Source of the DNA: Saprospiraceae bacterium
GTDB lineage: Bacteria > Bacteroidota > Bacteroidia > Chitinophagales > Saprospiraceae
Direction: 5' to 3'
Assembly: GCA_020628645.1 (NCBI GenBank)
Contig: JAHDES010000005.1
Location: 116,374-180,373, forward strand
Length of the DNA: 64,000 bases
The translations under genes were made by a program, and so were the position numbers. The notes below the pieces were generated by a model. The model was not told the origin of the DNA, made no database searches, and was given only the letters and a program-made list of their open reading frames with translations. The first letter of the stretch is position 1, and each line of letters starts with the position of its first letter. Shown here piece by piece: positions 17,072 through 26,300 of this stretch.

Positions 17072-17863
17072 ATGGAATCTTATTTTGATACCAATAAAGA
17101 ACTCTGGAACGGAAAAGTGCCTTATCATCTTGAATCAGATTTGTATGCGCTAGATGCCTTTAAAACAGGAGCTACTTCTTTAAAAGAAATAGAATTGGCA
17201 CTAATTGATGATGTCAAAGGGAAATCTATTTTGCATCCACAATGCCATTTTGGACAAGATAGTTTATCGCTTGCACGAATGGGGGCAGATGTAGTCGGAG
17301 TAGATTTTTCTAGTGAAGCTATCAAAACTGCCAAACAGCTTAACCAAGAGTTGAATTTAAATACACAATTTATTGAAAGTAATGTGTACGATATTCCTCA
17401 ACATATCAATCAAGAATTTGATGTAGTATTTGCTTCTTATGGGGTGGTGCTATGGTTGCCTGATTTGACCAAATGGGCAAAAATCATCTATGATCGGCTC
17501 AAAAAAGGAGGTCGATTTATCTTGGTAGAATTTCATCCGACGATTTATGTATTAGATTGGGATAGTCGGCAGATTCATTATAATTATTTCCATGAAACTA
17601 CTCCTTATTTAGAAATTACCAATGGTACGTATGCCGATCCTGATGCCCCTTTACAGTCGAAAGAATATTTTTGGGTGCATAATTTCTCGGATATGATGAT
17701 GCCCTTTTTAAAATTAGGAATGAAACTTATTGACTTTCAAGAATATGATTTCTCACCCTACAATGTTTTTGGTGAAATGAGTGAGCGAAAAAAAGACCAA
17801 TTTGTATTTAAAGACATGGAAACGAGTTTTCCGTATGTGTTTTCAATGGTTTTAGAAAAGTAA
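17072..17863 (+). CDS. Class I SAM-dependent methyltransferase
   Basis: 263 aa, soluble. Rossmann methyltransferase with motif I 'ILHPQCHFGQDSLSLARMGA' (variant of the usual DxGCGxG), motif II 'VVGVDFSSEAI', motif IV region 'FDVVFASYGVVLWLPDL' and 'LKKGGRFILVEFHP'. The His-Pro-Gln-Cys replacement in motif I is typical of a Bacteroidota/Firmicutes small-molecule methyltransferase group. Substrate unknown. It sits 83 nt upstream of metG, but a functional link is not evident. Confidence 0.88.
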   Translation: MESYFDTNKELWNGKVPYHLESDLYALDAFKTGATSLKEIELALIDDVKGKSILHPQCHFGQDSLSLARMGADVVGVDFSSEAIKTAKQLNQELNLNTQFIESNVYDIPQHINQEFDVVFASYGVVLWLPDLTKWAKIIYDRLKKGGRFILVEFHPTIYVLDWDSRQIHYNYFHETTPYLEITNGTYADPDAPLQSKEYFWVHNFSDMMMPFLKLGMKLIDFQEYDFSPYNVFGEMSERKKDQFVFKDMETSFPYVFSMVLEK

Positions 17864-17945
17864 TTCTATCTAAGATTGGAACGAAAAAGATATAATCTCT
17901 GTTGACAATCTTTTATCTTCGCGTGAATTTCCAAAAAAGAAAAAA

Positions 17946-20063
17946 ATGGCAATTAAACGGTATACAATTACTTCGGCGCTTCCTTATGCGAATGGCGCAC
18001 TTCATCTAGGACATTTGGCTGGGGCTTATTTGCCTGCGGATATTTATGTTCGTTATCTACGTTTATTAGGTAAAGATGTCGTTTGGGTGTGTGGCTCTGA
18101 CGAACACGGTGCGGCTATCACAATGCGCGCCAAAAAAGAAGGAATTGAACCCAAAGCCATTATTGATAAATACCACGAACTAAATAAAGCGACTTTCCAG
18201 AGACTAGGAATTTCTTTTGATATTTATCATCGTACCAGTGCTGACTTACATCATCAAACGGCACAGGAGTTTTTTACACTATTAAATGAGAAAGGAGGGG
18301 AGTTTGAGAAGCAAACGCAAGAACAGTATTACGATGAAAAATTCGATCAATTTTTAGCGGATCGTTATATCATTGGTACTTGTCCTAAATGTAGTCATGA
18401 CGAAGCCTATGGCGATCAATGTGAAAATTGTGGTTCTGATCTTTCTCCTACCGAATTAATTAATCCTCGCTCTACTTTGAGTGGTGAAAAACCCATCTTA
18501 CGAGAAACAACTCACTGGTATTTTAAACTCGATAAACACGCCGCTTGGCTGAAAGATTGGATCAAAGATGGCAAAATTGAAGGCAAAACACATCATGATC
18601 CTAAAGCTTGGAAAAATCATGTACTTGGACAATGTTTATCTTGGTTAGATGATTTACGTCCGCGTGCTATTACGCGTGATTTGGATTGGGGAATCAAAGT
18701 GCCAGCAGAAGGGGCAGATGGCAAAGTCTTGTATGTTTGGTTTGATGCGCCAATTGGCTATATTTCGGCGACCAAACAATGGGCGGCAGATAATGGAAAA
18801 GACTGGAAAACGTATTGGCAAGATGAAGAGTCTCAATTGATTCATTTTATCGGAAAAGATAATATTGTTTTTCATTGTATTGTTTTTCCTGCCATGTTGA
18901 AAGCACATGGTGATTATATTTTACCGACCAATGTACCTGCTAATCAGTTTCTCAATTTTGAAGGTCGAAAATTCTCAAAATCGAAAGGATGGGGAATTGA
19001 ACAGCATCAATATCTTGAAGAATTTAAAGATTTTCCAAACAAAGAAGACGCCTTGCGCTATGCCTTGATTCGCAACATGCCTGAATCAAAAGATAGCGAT
19101 TTTAAATGGGATGAGTTTGTTGATTTTCATGATAATGAACTCGTAGCCAATCTCGGTAATTTCATCAATCGAGTAGTAGTATTAACCAATAAATATTACG
19201 AAGGTGTTGTACCAGAAGCAGTAGAAAATGAAGCAGCAGCGACCGATTTAGCGCGTGTACGCGAGATTGTGAATAAATTAGGAGAAGAGATTGAAAAGTT
19301 CAATTTTAGAAATGCGATTCAGAAATTAATGGAGTTATCTTCGGTAGGAAATACCTATCTCCAAGATCAATCACCTTGGGCCATTTGGAAGAATGAACCT
19401 GATAGCCAGCAAGTAAAGAATTGTCTACACAATTGTATTCAAATCGTAGCGATTTTGAGTGTCATTGGTGAACCATTTATTCCATTTTCGGCGAATAAGA
19501 TTAGAAATTTGCTAGGTTTAGAAAATATTAAAAATGGAGATTTAGCTGCCTTATTAGATTTATTTAAAGATGGAAAATCTGTTGTTCCAGCAGGACATAA
19601 AATTGGTGCACCAGAATTATTATTTGCAAAAATCAATGATCGAAAAGATCATTCTCGTTTAGAATTAATTGAGCGACAAAAAGAACAATTAGCCGCTATT
19701 TTAGAAGCAGAAATCCCTAAACACGAACCTATAAAAGAAACCGCAACTTTTGATGATTTTACTAAAATGGATATTCGTACAGGAACAATTCTCGCTGCCG
19801 AAAAAATGAAAAAAGCGGACAAACTCCTTCAACTTAAAGTTGATTTGGGCTTCGAGCAGCGTACTATCGTTTCTGGTATCGCTAAATATTATAAACCAGA
19901 GGAAATTATCGGACAAGAAGTCTTAGTTTTAGCCAATCTCGCTCCTCGAAAATTACGTGGTGTCGCCTCCGAAGGAATGATTTTGATGGCGGAAAATGCC
20001 GATGGCGAATTAAGTTTCGTTAAGCCAACTGAAGGCTTTGGGAATGGGTTAGTCGTTCGGTAG
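17946..20063 (+). CDS. metG: Methionyl-tRNA synthetase
   Basis: 705 aa, charges tRNA-Met with methionine in the cytoplasm. The HIGH motif is H20-L-G-H23, the zinc knuckle is 'CPKCSHDEAYGDQCENCG' near 148-165, the KMSKS loop is 'KFSKSKGWG' near 340, and the C-terminal Trbp111-like tRNA-binding domain covers about 600-705 ('FDDFTKMDIRTGTILAAEKM', 'APRKLRGVASEGM'). This is the standard long form with the EMAP/Trbp111 appendix used for dimerisation. Ends just before a palindromic terminator. Confidence 0.97.
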   Translation: MAIKRYTITSALPYANGALHLGHLAGAYLPADIYVRYLRLLGKDVVWVCGSDEHGAAITMRAKKEGIEPKAIIDKYHELNKATFQRLGISFDIYHRTSADLHHQTAQEFFTLLNEKGGEFEKQTQEQYYDEKFDQFLADRYIIGTCPKCSHDEAYGDQCENCGSDLSPTELINPRSTLSGEKPILRETTHWYFKLDKHAAWLKDWIKDGKIEGKTHHDPKAWKNHVLGQCLSWLDDLRPRAITRDLDWGIKVPAEGADGKVLYVWFDAPIGYISATKQWAADNGKDWKTYWQDEESQLIHFIGKDNIVFHCIVFPAMLKAHGDYILPTNVPANQFLNFEGRKFSKSKGWGIEQHQYLEEFKDFPNKEDALRYALIRNMPESKDSDFKWDEFVDFHDNELVANLGNFINRVVVLTNKYYEGVVPEAVENEAAATDLARVREIVNKLGEEIEKFNFRNAIQKLMELSSVGNTYLQDQSPWAIWKNEPDSQQVKNCLHNCIQIVAILSVIGEPFIPFSANKIRNLLGLENIKNGDLAALLDLFKDGKSVVPAGHKIGAPELLFAKINDRKDHSRLELIERQKEQLAAILEAEIPKHEPIKETATFDDFTKMDIRTGTILAAEKMKKADKLLQLKVDLGFEQRTIVSGIAKYYKPEEIIGQEVLVLANLAPRKLRGVASEGMILMAENADGELSFVKPTEGFGNGLVVR

Positions 20064-20073
20064 GAGGGTTTGA

Positions 20074-20123
20074 GGGTATAGGGTAAACGTTTAATAGATA
20101 CTAAAACCGTTTACCTTATATCC
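20074..20123 (+). terminator. Terminator-like hairpin after metG
   Basis: Inner stem GGTAAACG (20082-20089) with CGTTTACC (20108-20115), extended by GGGTATAG (20074-20081) with TTATATCC (20116-20123), for 16 pairs including two G-U. It belongs to the GGTAGACG/GGTAAACG palindrome family and lies 10 nt after the metG stop. Confidence 0.65.
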
Positions 20124-20162
20124 TTCACTAAGACAAAATTTAGTTTAGATAAAAATGAACTG

Positions 20163-20220
20163 ATGAGCGAAGTTTCCTAACTTCGCTTTAGAATATCCAT
20201 CGAGTTTCCTAACTCGAAAA
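20163..20220 (+). repeat. Paired-hairpin repeat with TTCCTA loops, copy 1 (upstream of paiB)
   Basis: Hairpin 1 is GCGAAGT-TTCCTA-ACTTCGC (20167-20186); then linker ending ATATCCAT; hairpin 2 is CGAGT-TTCCTA-ACTCG (20201-20216), then AAAA. The copy at 21001-21056 keeps loops and linker but has different, still perfectly paired stems. It ends 28 nt before the paiB start codon. Confidence 0.8.
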
Positions 20221-20244
20221 ATTTTTATAAAATAATTTATTGTA

Positions 20245-20975
20245 TTGTACACCCCACACCATTTTCGCCCGCCTTCCATCGCCGCTGTCCAACAATTCGT
20301 ACAAGAACATGCCTTTGCTACTTTAGTGAGCCAACATAAAGGCTTACCCATCGCTACGCACATTCCTTTGCAACTGATCCAGCGATCCAATCAATGGTTC
20401 TTACAAGGGCATGTCTCTAAAGGGAATCAACAATGGAAAGGTTTGGAGCAACAAGAACAAGTCCTTGCCATTTTTACAGAAGCTCATACCTACATCTCCT
20501 CTTCTTGGTACGATCATGTCAATGTACCAACCTGGAACTACATTTCGGTACACCTTTATGGTAAAGCACATTTATTAAAAGAAGAAGAATTATTGAAAAG
20601 TCTTGATCTCTTAGTGAATCACTATGAAAAAGGAAACGAACAACCCTTTCATATGAATCAAATGAGTCCACAATTATTAAAAAAGGAATTATACACGACG
20701 CGGGATAAAAAAGTGATTTTAGAAAATCTATTTTATCCCGCATCGGTATATCCCGACAAGGTTAAATTTAGATTTTATAATTACAAAATTAAACCTTGTC
20801 GTGTATAAGAGGGATTGTTGGTTTTGAAATTGAAGTGCAAGATGTACAAGCCATTTTTAAACTGAGCCAAAATCGAGATGATAAGAATCAACAAAGCATC
20901 ATTCAAAAATTACGTGCGCGTGGAGATGAATTTTCCATACAAATTGCAGAATACATGGAGAAAGGAATTACTTAA
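20245..20975 (+). pseudogene. paiB: paiB (FMN-binding negative transcriptional regulator), interrupted by a MITE
   Basis: The TTG at 20245 gives the family N-terminus 'MYTPHHFRPP'. Residues 1-149 follow PaiB ('FATLVSQHKGLPIATHIPL', 'AIFTEAHTYISSSWY', 'VPTWNYISVHLYGKA'). At 20692 a 114-nt element interrupts; the original C-terminus continues in another frame from 20808 to a TAA at 20973 ('RGIVGFEIEVQDVQAIFKLS' then 'QNRDDKNQQSIIQKLRARGD' and 'EYMEKGIT'). Removing the element plus a duplicated TA restores one frame of 149+55 = 204 aa, the normal length. As it stands, translation runs into the element and stops at 20808, replacing the conserved C-terminus with element-coded residues. Probably non-functional. 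Confidence 0.92.
20692..20805 (+). mobile_element. MITE inserted in paiB (114 nt, TA flanks, TACACGAC inverted ends)
   Basis: Ends TACACGAC and GTCGTGTA are perfect inverted repeats, flanked on each side by TA (20690-20691 and 20806-20807), which looks like a TA target duplication as made by IS630/Tc1-mariner-type transposases. Inside are two hairpins: GCGGGATAAAA...TTTTATCCCGC (20700-20740 region) and ACAAGGTTTAATTTT-type arms (20757-20800 region), separated by 'ATCGGTATATCCCG'. It has no coding capacity. A diverged copy in reverse orientation lies at 61204-61315. Confidence 0.85.
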
Positions 20976-21000
20976 AATTTACCATAAAAAATAGTAAAGG

Positions 21001-21056
21001 ATGAGACAAGTTTCCTAACTTGTCGATCTATATCCATCGGGTTTCCCAACCCGAAA
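21001..21056 (+). repeat. Paired-hairpin repeat with TTCCTA loops, copy 2 (upstream of lnt)
   Basis: Hairpin 1 is GACAAGT-TTCCTA-ACTTGTC (21005-21024), linker ending ATATCCAT, hairpin 2 is CGGGT-TTCCCA-ACCCG (21038-21053), then AAAA. Relative to copy 1, three stem pairs have changed on both strands together (C-G to A-T, G-C to C-G, A-T to G-C). It ends 13-16 nt before the lnt ATG, in the leader position. Confidence 0.8.
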
Positions 21057-21069
21057 AGTACGTTGAACT

Positions 21070-22851
21070 ATGAATAAAACCGTTAAATCTATTTCAATTG
21101 CAATACTAAGTATCATAACAATAGCATTGTCCTATTGGATGTATCAACTTCATCTGCAAGAAGATTTTTGGGGCGTAATACCCTTATTTACGATGTTGAG
21201 TGCTTGGGGAGCAATAGTACTTTTGAGAGAAAAAAGTTGGACTAAATCGGAGAAACGCTATAGATGGTTGGGTTTATCGACTTTAAGCGGAGTACTACTT
21301 TTTTTAGGATTTCCGATCATGCCATTTACGCCGCTTTTGTTTATCGCTTTTGTTCCTTTATTGATTGTTGAAAAAGAGATTGCAACCGAAAGAGAGGAAG
21401 CATCCAAATGGACGGTATTCAGATTTAGCTATCATACTTTTGTGCTTTGGAATATCTTATCGACCTATTGGGTAGGAAATTCTGCTTTTGTGGCGGGAGC
21501 TTTTGCGGTATTGGTCAATTCTGCCTTGATGGGCTTACCTTTGATTGCTTTTCATCAAGTACGTAAAAGACTCAATGAAAAAATGGCTTTACTAGGTTTT
21601 CTAGCTTTTTGGATGACCTTTGAAAAATTACATCAATATTGGGAATTATCATGGACTTGGCTCACCTTAGGTAACGCTTTCGCACAATATCCTTCTTGGG
21701 TACAATGGTACGAATATACAGGCGTTTTTGGTGGGAGTTTATGGATTTTGCTGGCGAATGTGTTAGCATTTAAAATTTGGGAAAATTATCAATCTACCCA
21801 AAAATGGGACATCTTTTCTTTTGTAAGATGGGTAAGTTTATTGCTTTTGCCGATTTTAGTTTCTTTAATTTGGTATTATAATTATGAAGAAACAGGCACA
21901 CCTAAAGAAATCGTCATTACCCAATCCAATTATGATCCGCATTATGAAAAATTTACGATTCCAGCAACTCAACAATTAGCCAAATATTTTGAACTTGCCC
22001 GAAAAGAACTTTCTGAAAATACCGATTATCTTTTACTACCAGAAACAGCTTTTGGGAACATCCGAACCAATGATTTTCTAGGAGACAATCGTATCCTTCG
22101 TCAGTTTAAGTCCTTTATGAAGGATTACCCAAATTTAAAAACAGTTATGGGCGTTTCTGCGCATCGAGTTTATGATGCCGATGAAGCACACCCACCTACT
22201 ATCAGGAAATTACAGCGTAAAAATTCTATTTTTTTCTACGAAACTTACAATGCCGCGATCCAGTTAGAAAGCAGTTCAGATAGTGTTCAATTATACAAAA
22301 AATCCATCCTCGTACCAGGCGCAGAATCGTTCCCTTATCATAAATACATGTGGTTTTTTAAACCCCTCGTCGATCATTTAGGAGGTACAGCTTCAGGAAA
22401 TGGCAAACAAAAAGAACGTTCTACTTTTCATTCAGATAATGGGGTAGTCGCGCCTGTGATTTGCTATGAAGCGATTTATGGGGAATATACAACGGGTTAT
22501 ATCAAAAAAGGAGCGCAAGCGATTTTCATCGGTACAAATGATGGCTGGTGGGATGATACGGCAGGTCGGAAACAACACCTCGCCTTCGCGCGTCTCCGCG
22601 CTATCGAAACACGTCGCCCGATTGCACGAGCCGCCAATACAGGAATATCAGCTTTTATCAATCAACGGGGTGATGTTACTCAAGCTGGGCCTATCGAAGA
22701 AGAAGCCACCCTAAAAGGAGCGATTTTATTCAATGATCAAATCACCTTCTATACAATCTGGGGAGATCTCATTGCACGAATTGCGATTTTTGTGAGTATT
22801 CTTTTATTATTAAATGCCTTTGTAAAGGGAAGATTGAAATCCACCACATAA
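21070..22851 (+). CDS. lnt: Apolipoprotein N-acyltransferase
   Basis: 593 aa inner-membrane enzyme that N-acylates lipoproteins, the last step of lipoprotein maturation. About seven membrane helices lie in residues 8-275 and one at the C-terminus. The nitrilase-like periplasmic domain has the catalytic triad E325 ('LLLPETAFG'), K411 ('YKKSILVPGAE') and C465 ('PVICYEAIYG'). It is longer than the E. coli enzyme (about 510 aa), as usual in Bacteroidota. The window encodes many lipoproteins that would be substrates. A paired-hairpin repeat occupies the leader. Confidence 0.93.
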   Translation: MNKTVKSISIAILSIITIALSYWMYQLHLQEDFWGVIPLFTMLSAWGAIVLLREKSWTKSEKRYRWLGLSTLSGVLLFLGFPIMPFTPLLFIAFVPLLIVEKEIATEREEASKWTVFRFSYHTFVLWNILSTYWVGNSAFVAGAFAVLVNSALMGLPLIAFHQVRKRLNEKMALLGFLAFWMTFEKLHQYWELSWTWLTLGNAFAQYPSWVQWYEYTGVFGGSLWILLANVLAFKIWENYQSTQKWDIFSFVRWVSLLLLPILVSLIWYYNYEETGTPKEIVITQSNYDPHYEKFTIPATQQLAKYFELARKELSENTDYLLLPETAFGNIRTNDFLGDNRILRQFKSFMKDYPNLKTVMGVSAHRVYDADEAHPPTIRKLQRKNSIFFYETYNAAIQLESSSDSVQLYKKSILVPGAESFPYHKYMWFFKPLVDHLGGTASGNGKQKERSTFHSDNGVVAPVICYEAIYGEYTTGYIKKGAQAIFIGTNDGWWDDTAGRKQHLAFARLRAIETRRPIARAANTGISAFINQRGDVTQAGPIEEEATLKGAILFNDQITFYTIWGDLIARIAIFVSILLLLNAFVKGRLKSTT

Positions 22852-23348
22852 CTATATCGTGTGGCCGATTCAAAATCGTCCCACGATTACTACAGTCATA
22901 CCTTTTTGTCTTAAAATCAGTTATGATACTCGAACCGATACCAAGTTGCACACGGCTATCTTAAATTACACCCTACACTGGTTTTAAAAATGTCGAGTAG
23001 GGAACTTCTTTAAACATATTATACGAAATTGAATAAGTGATTTCGTAAATCACACCTTCCTGCCCCGTACCTGCAAGGTCGGGGAAACGTGTAATGCCGA
23101 CTTGAAAAAATCGAAAATTATACACACAAAAAAAATTTTTTAAATCGGTATTATGGTTTTTTATAACGACAATACTTACATGTAAGGATTTGAATTCCTT
23201 TTATGTTACTACCGTATTTGCTGAAAATGGGCATGTTTCTACTACTTTTTAGGTAGTATATTGTGAAAAGTTATAATACTTCTATATATTGTTTTAACAA
23301 AGAGGATACTCGACGAATCTATAAGAACAACACTACCAAAACATACTA
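22852..23348. other. Intergenic region between lnt and the LRR protein gene
   Basis: About 0.5 kb with no coding frame of note. It holds a TCGT..ACGA palindrome at 22857-22885 (core CGATT-caa-AATCG), the three-part repeat at 23020-23153, and AT-rich sequence before the LRR gene. I could not identify a complete promoter. Confidence 0.55.
23020..23153 (+). repeat. GTGATTTCGTAAATCAC repeat, full copy with inverted central hairpin
   Basis: 134 nt matching the copy at 11591-11726: same start (TATACGAAATTGA.TAAG), same first hairpin, same 'CTTGAAAAAATCG' segment and same end (AAATCGGTATTA). The central hairpin reads CCCCGTACCTGCAAGGTCGGGG, which is the reverse complement of the version at 11638-11657. 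Confidence 0.75.
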
Positions 23349-26300
23349 ATGAAAAAACACCTCCCATTATTCTTGCTTTTTTTCATTTCCCTTCCTTATT
23401 TCACGAAGGCACAATTCAATCGTACGACCGATTCCTTGATTTTGGTGGAGTTATACAATGCGACAAATGAGATGACGTGGACAACAGATTGGGATTTGAA
23501 TACTACCATAAATACGTGGCATGGCGTCACATTGGATCAAGACGGATGTGTAATCCAGTTAGCCTTACAAGATAATAATCTGAGTGGTAGTCTTCCTGCT
23601 TCTATCGGACAATTGCAAGCCTTACAGGAATTATACCTTTTTGATAATAATTTAACAGGAAGTATCCCGTCTGAAATTGGGCAACTGCTCAACTTAACGG
23701 AATTACAGTTAGATGGTAATCTGCAACTTTCAGGTACATTGCCCAATGAACTAGGGTTGTTGTCTAATTTAGATTTATTATCCATTGCTAATACACAAAT
23801 AGCAGGGAGTATTCCTGAGGAACTGGCAGCCATAAGTGGGCTTCGCTTTTTATACCTAAATAATAATGCATTAACTGGCGAAATTCCAACTGCATTAGGT
23901 GATTTGACCGATCTACTTAAATTACGTTTGCAGAATAATGGCTTATCTGGTCCTATTCCAGCTAGTTTTGGTACGCTAAGTAATTTATTAGAACTTTCTC
24001 TACAAAATAATAATCTTGAAGGTTGCTATCCAGATGCACTACTCAATCTCTGTGGCATCGAATACGATTTTTCTAACAATCCTCTTCTGCCTTGGCAAGG
24101 TGATTTTATTAATTTTTGTGAGGGTAGTCCTCAAATTGGTGCTTCTTGTGAGGACGGGAGTACGATGGGGATTATTCAAATGGATTGTAGTTGTATAAAC
24201 GCTGCGAATTGTCGTTTTCAGGATTCTTTGGTATTAGACTTATTTTATCAACAAACTAATGGTGCGACTACTTGGGAAAATAAATGGGACTTATCAACTC
24301 CAATGGACAATTGGTATGGAGTCATCCTAAATGCAGAAGGTTGTGTAGTAGAAATTAATTTAGATAATAATAATTTAACAGGCAGCCTTCCTAATGAATT
24401 GAGCCAACTGGAAGAGTTAGAACGCTTATCTGTGGCTAATAATTCGCTAGGAGGAGAATTACATAATGAATATAGTGCTTGGACAAATCTGCATTATTTT
24501 AATTGTGCTAATAATCAAATTACAGATGAAATACCTACTGGATTTGGAACTATACAATCCTTGGATACACTCATTCTAGCTCAAAATAACTTTTTTAATG
24601 GGGTACCTGCTGAATTAGGAAATGGTAGTTTGATTAATCTAAGGACACTTGATCTTAGTAATAACCCATTAGGTGGAACAATACCTGCCGAACTTGGGGA
24701 TTTACCAGGTCTTTATGAGTTGAATTTAAACAACTGTGGTTTGACAGGAACGATACCTTCTAATTTTGATTTTTTAGGACAATTGGTGCGTTTTTCTTTA
24801 GCAAACAATCAACTAGAAGGTTCTCTGCCAGAATTCATTGCTCAATTTTATTTTCCTCAGCTAATTGAGTTGAATGATAATAATTTTGAAGGATGTTTTC
24901 CAGAAGATTGGCAAATATTCTGTTCGGATAATGTAACTGTAAATACGTTCAACAACCCTCTTCTTTCATGGGAAGGTAATTTCGACAACTTTTGCGCAGG
25001 AATGGATCAAATAGGTGCTGTATGCGATGATGGTAATCCTGAAACTGTATCTGAAACCATACAAACCAATTGCCTTTGCTCAGAAAATTCTTGCTTTAAT
25101 GATGCAGGAACCATCCAGTCGATGACAGTCATTGGGCAAAGTAATGATGTAGCGTACTTATGCCTTGGTGATTCAATGTGGGTACAACATAATGGCGATT
25201 ATAGCCTAGAAAGTGATGCCAATCCTGCTACATTGGGCGGCATTGTCTATCCATTTTATAATTGTCCGCCAACAATTGAAGTAGGTTATGATCTTATCCT
25301 AGATGATCCCTGTCTCAATCAAACTGATCCAGTTACGATAGATGGTGTGTCTACGCCTTTAAGTAATTTATGGCAAGCTTATGAGGAAGCGAATGGGAAT
25401 ATATTCTTTTATAATAATGGAGAAGTACAAGAAGGCTTTAATAATGGAGAACCCATTCAACAATGGTTTGCGCCCATGACGGTAGATGAATTTGATGGTT
25501 TACCAGGGACAGAATTTGATGAGAATAATAATTTGTCTCCTTGTGCAGCAGTTAATGTTGATGAAGCTTTTTCTATTGTTTTTTTAAATGAAATCAATGC
25601 CTTTATTTTCGCATTAGAAGATTGCTCAATCACGTTTAGAGTGAGTGGGGGCTTACCAGAATATGATGGAAGTACTTACACTTCTATTGAATTATGTAAT
25701 GAAACCACGGGTAATACAATTGTATTGTCAGAAGCTTATGGCCATAATGATTTTGTGGAAGTCGAAATAGTAGAAGAAGGGGCATATACGATTCAAGTAG
25801 CGGATGGAAAATCATGCACAGGCATCAAAACATTTAATGCGAATAGCTGCTCTTATTGTTTGGATGTACAAAGTAATGTGATTCTTACAGAAGTTCCTTC
25901 CCCTGAGATTAATCCAGCTATCGTTTGTGATGGAGATGAAATTAATCTAAATTTAGGATTAACAAATACGGCTATTCGTGATACATTATTTGTGCCCAAT
26001 ATGTTAGGAGCATCTGAAGGGCAATGCTATATTCCAGTAGTTGCTGTTTTTAGAGAAAATGATGATACTCCAGGACTTGACCCACTCAATGATGAAGAGC
26101 TAATATCTTATACTCGTAACAATTTTAATAACAATTTAAGTCTTCCAGTTGATTATCCAATTACTCCAACATGTACAAGTGGATTACAGGCGGTGTCTTA
26201 TTATGTGGTAGGTGGTATGCAAGTGTATGATTGCACGAATACTAATGGATACAATCTAACGACTTATTATGGGACAGACTATTCAACTTGTCAGCCAAAT

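Noticed and set aside
20245..20808. Treating paiB as an intact 187-aa gene
   Set aside because: The last 38 codons come from the inserted element and the true C-terminus follows in another frame.
23020..23153. CRISPR-like array in the repeat-rich intergenic regions
   Set aside because: Repeats are single dispersed copies with internal hairpins, not short direct repeats with regular spacers, and there are no cas genes.
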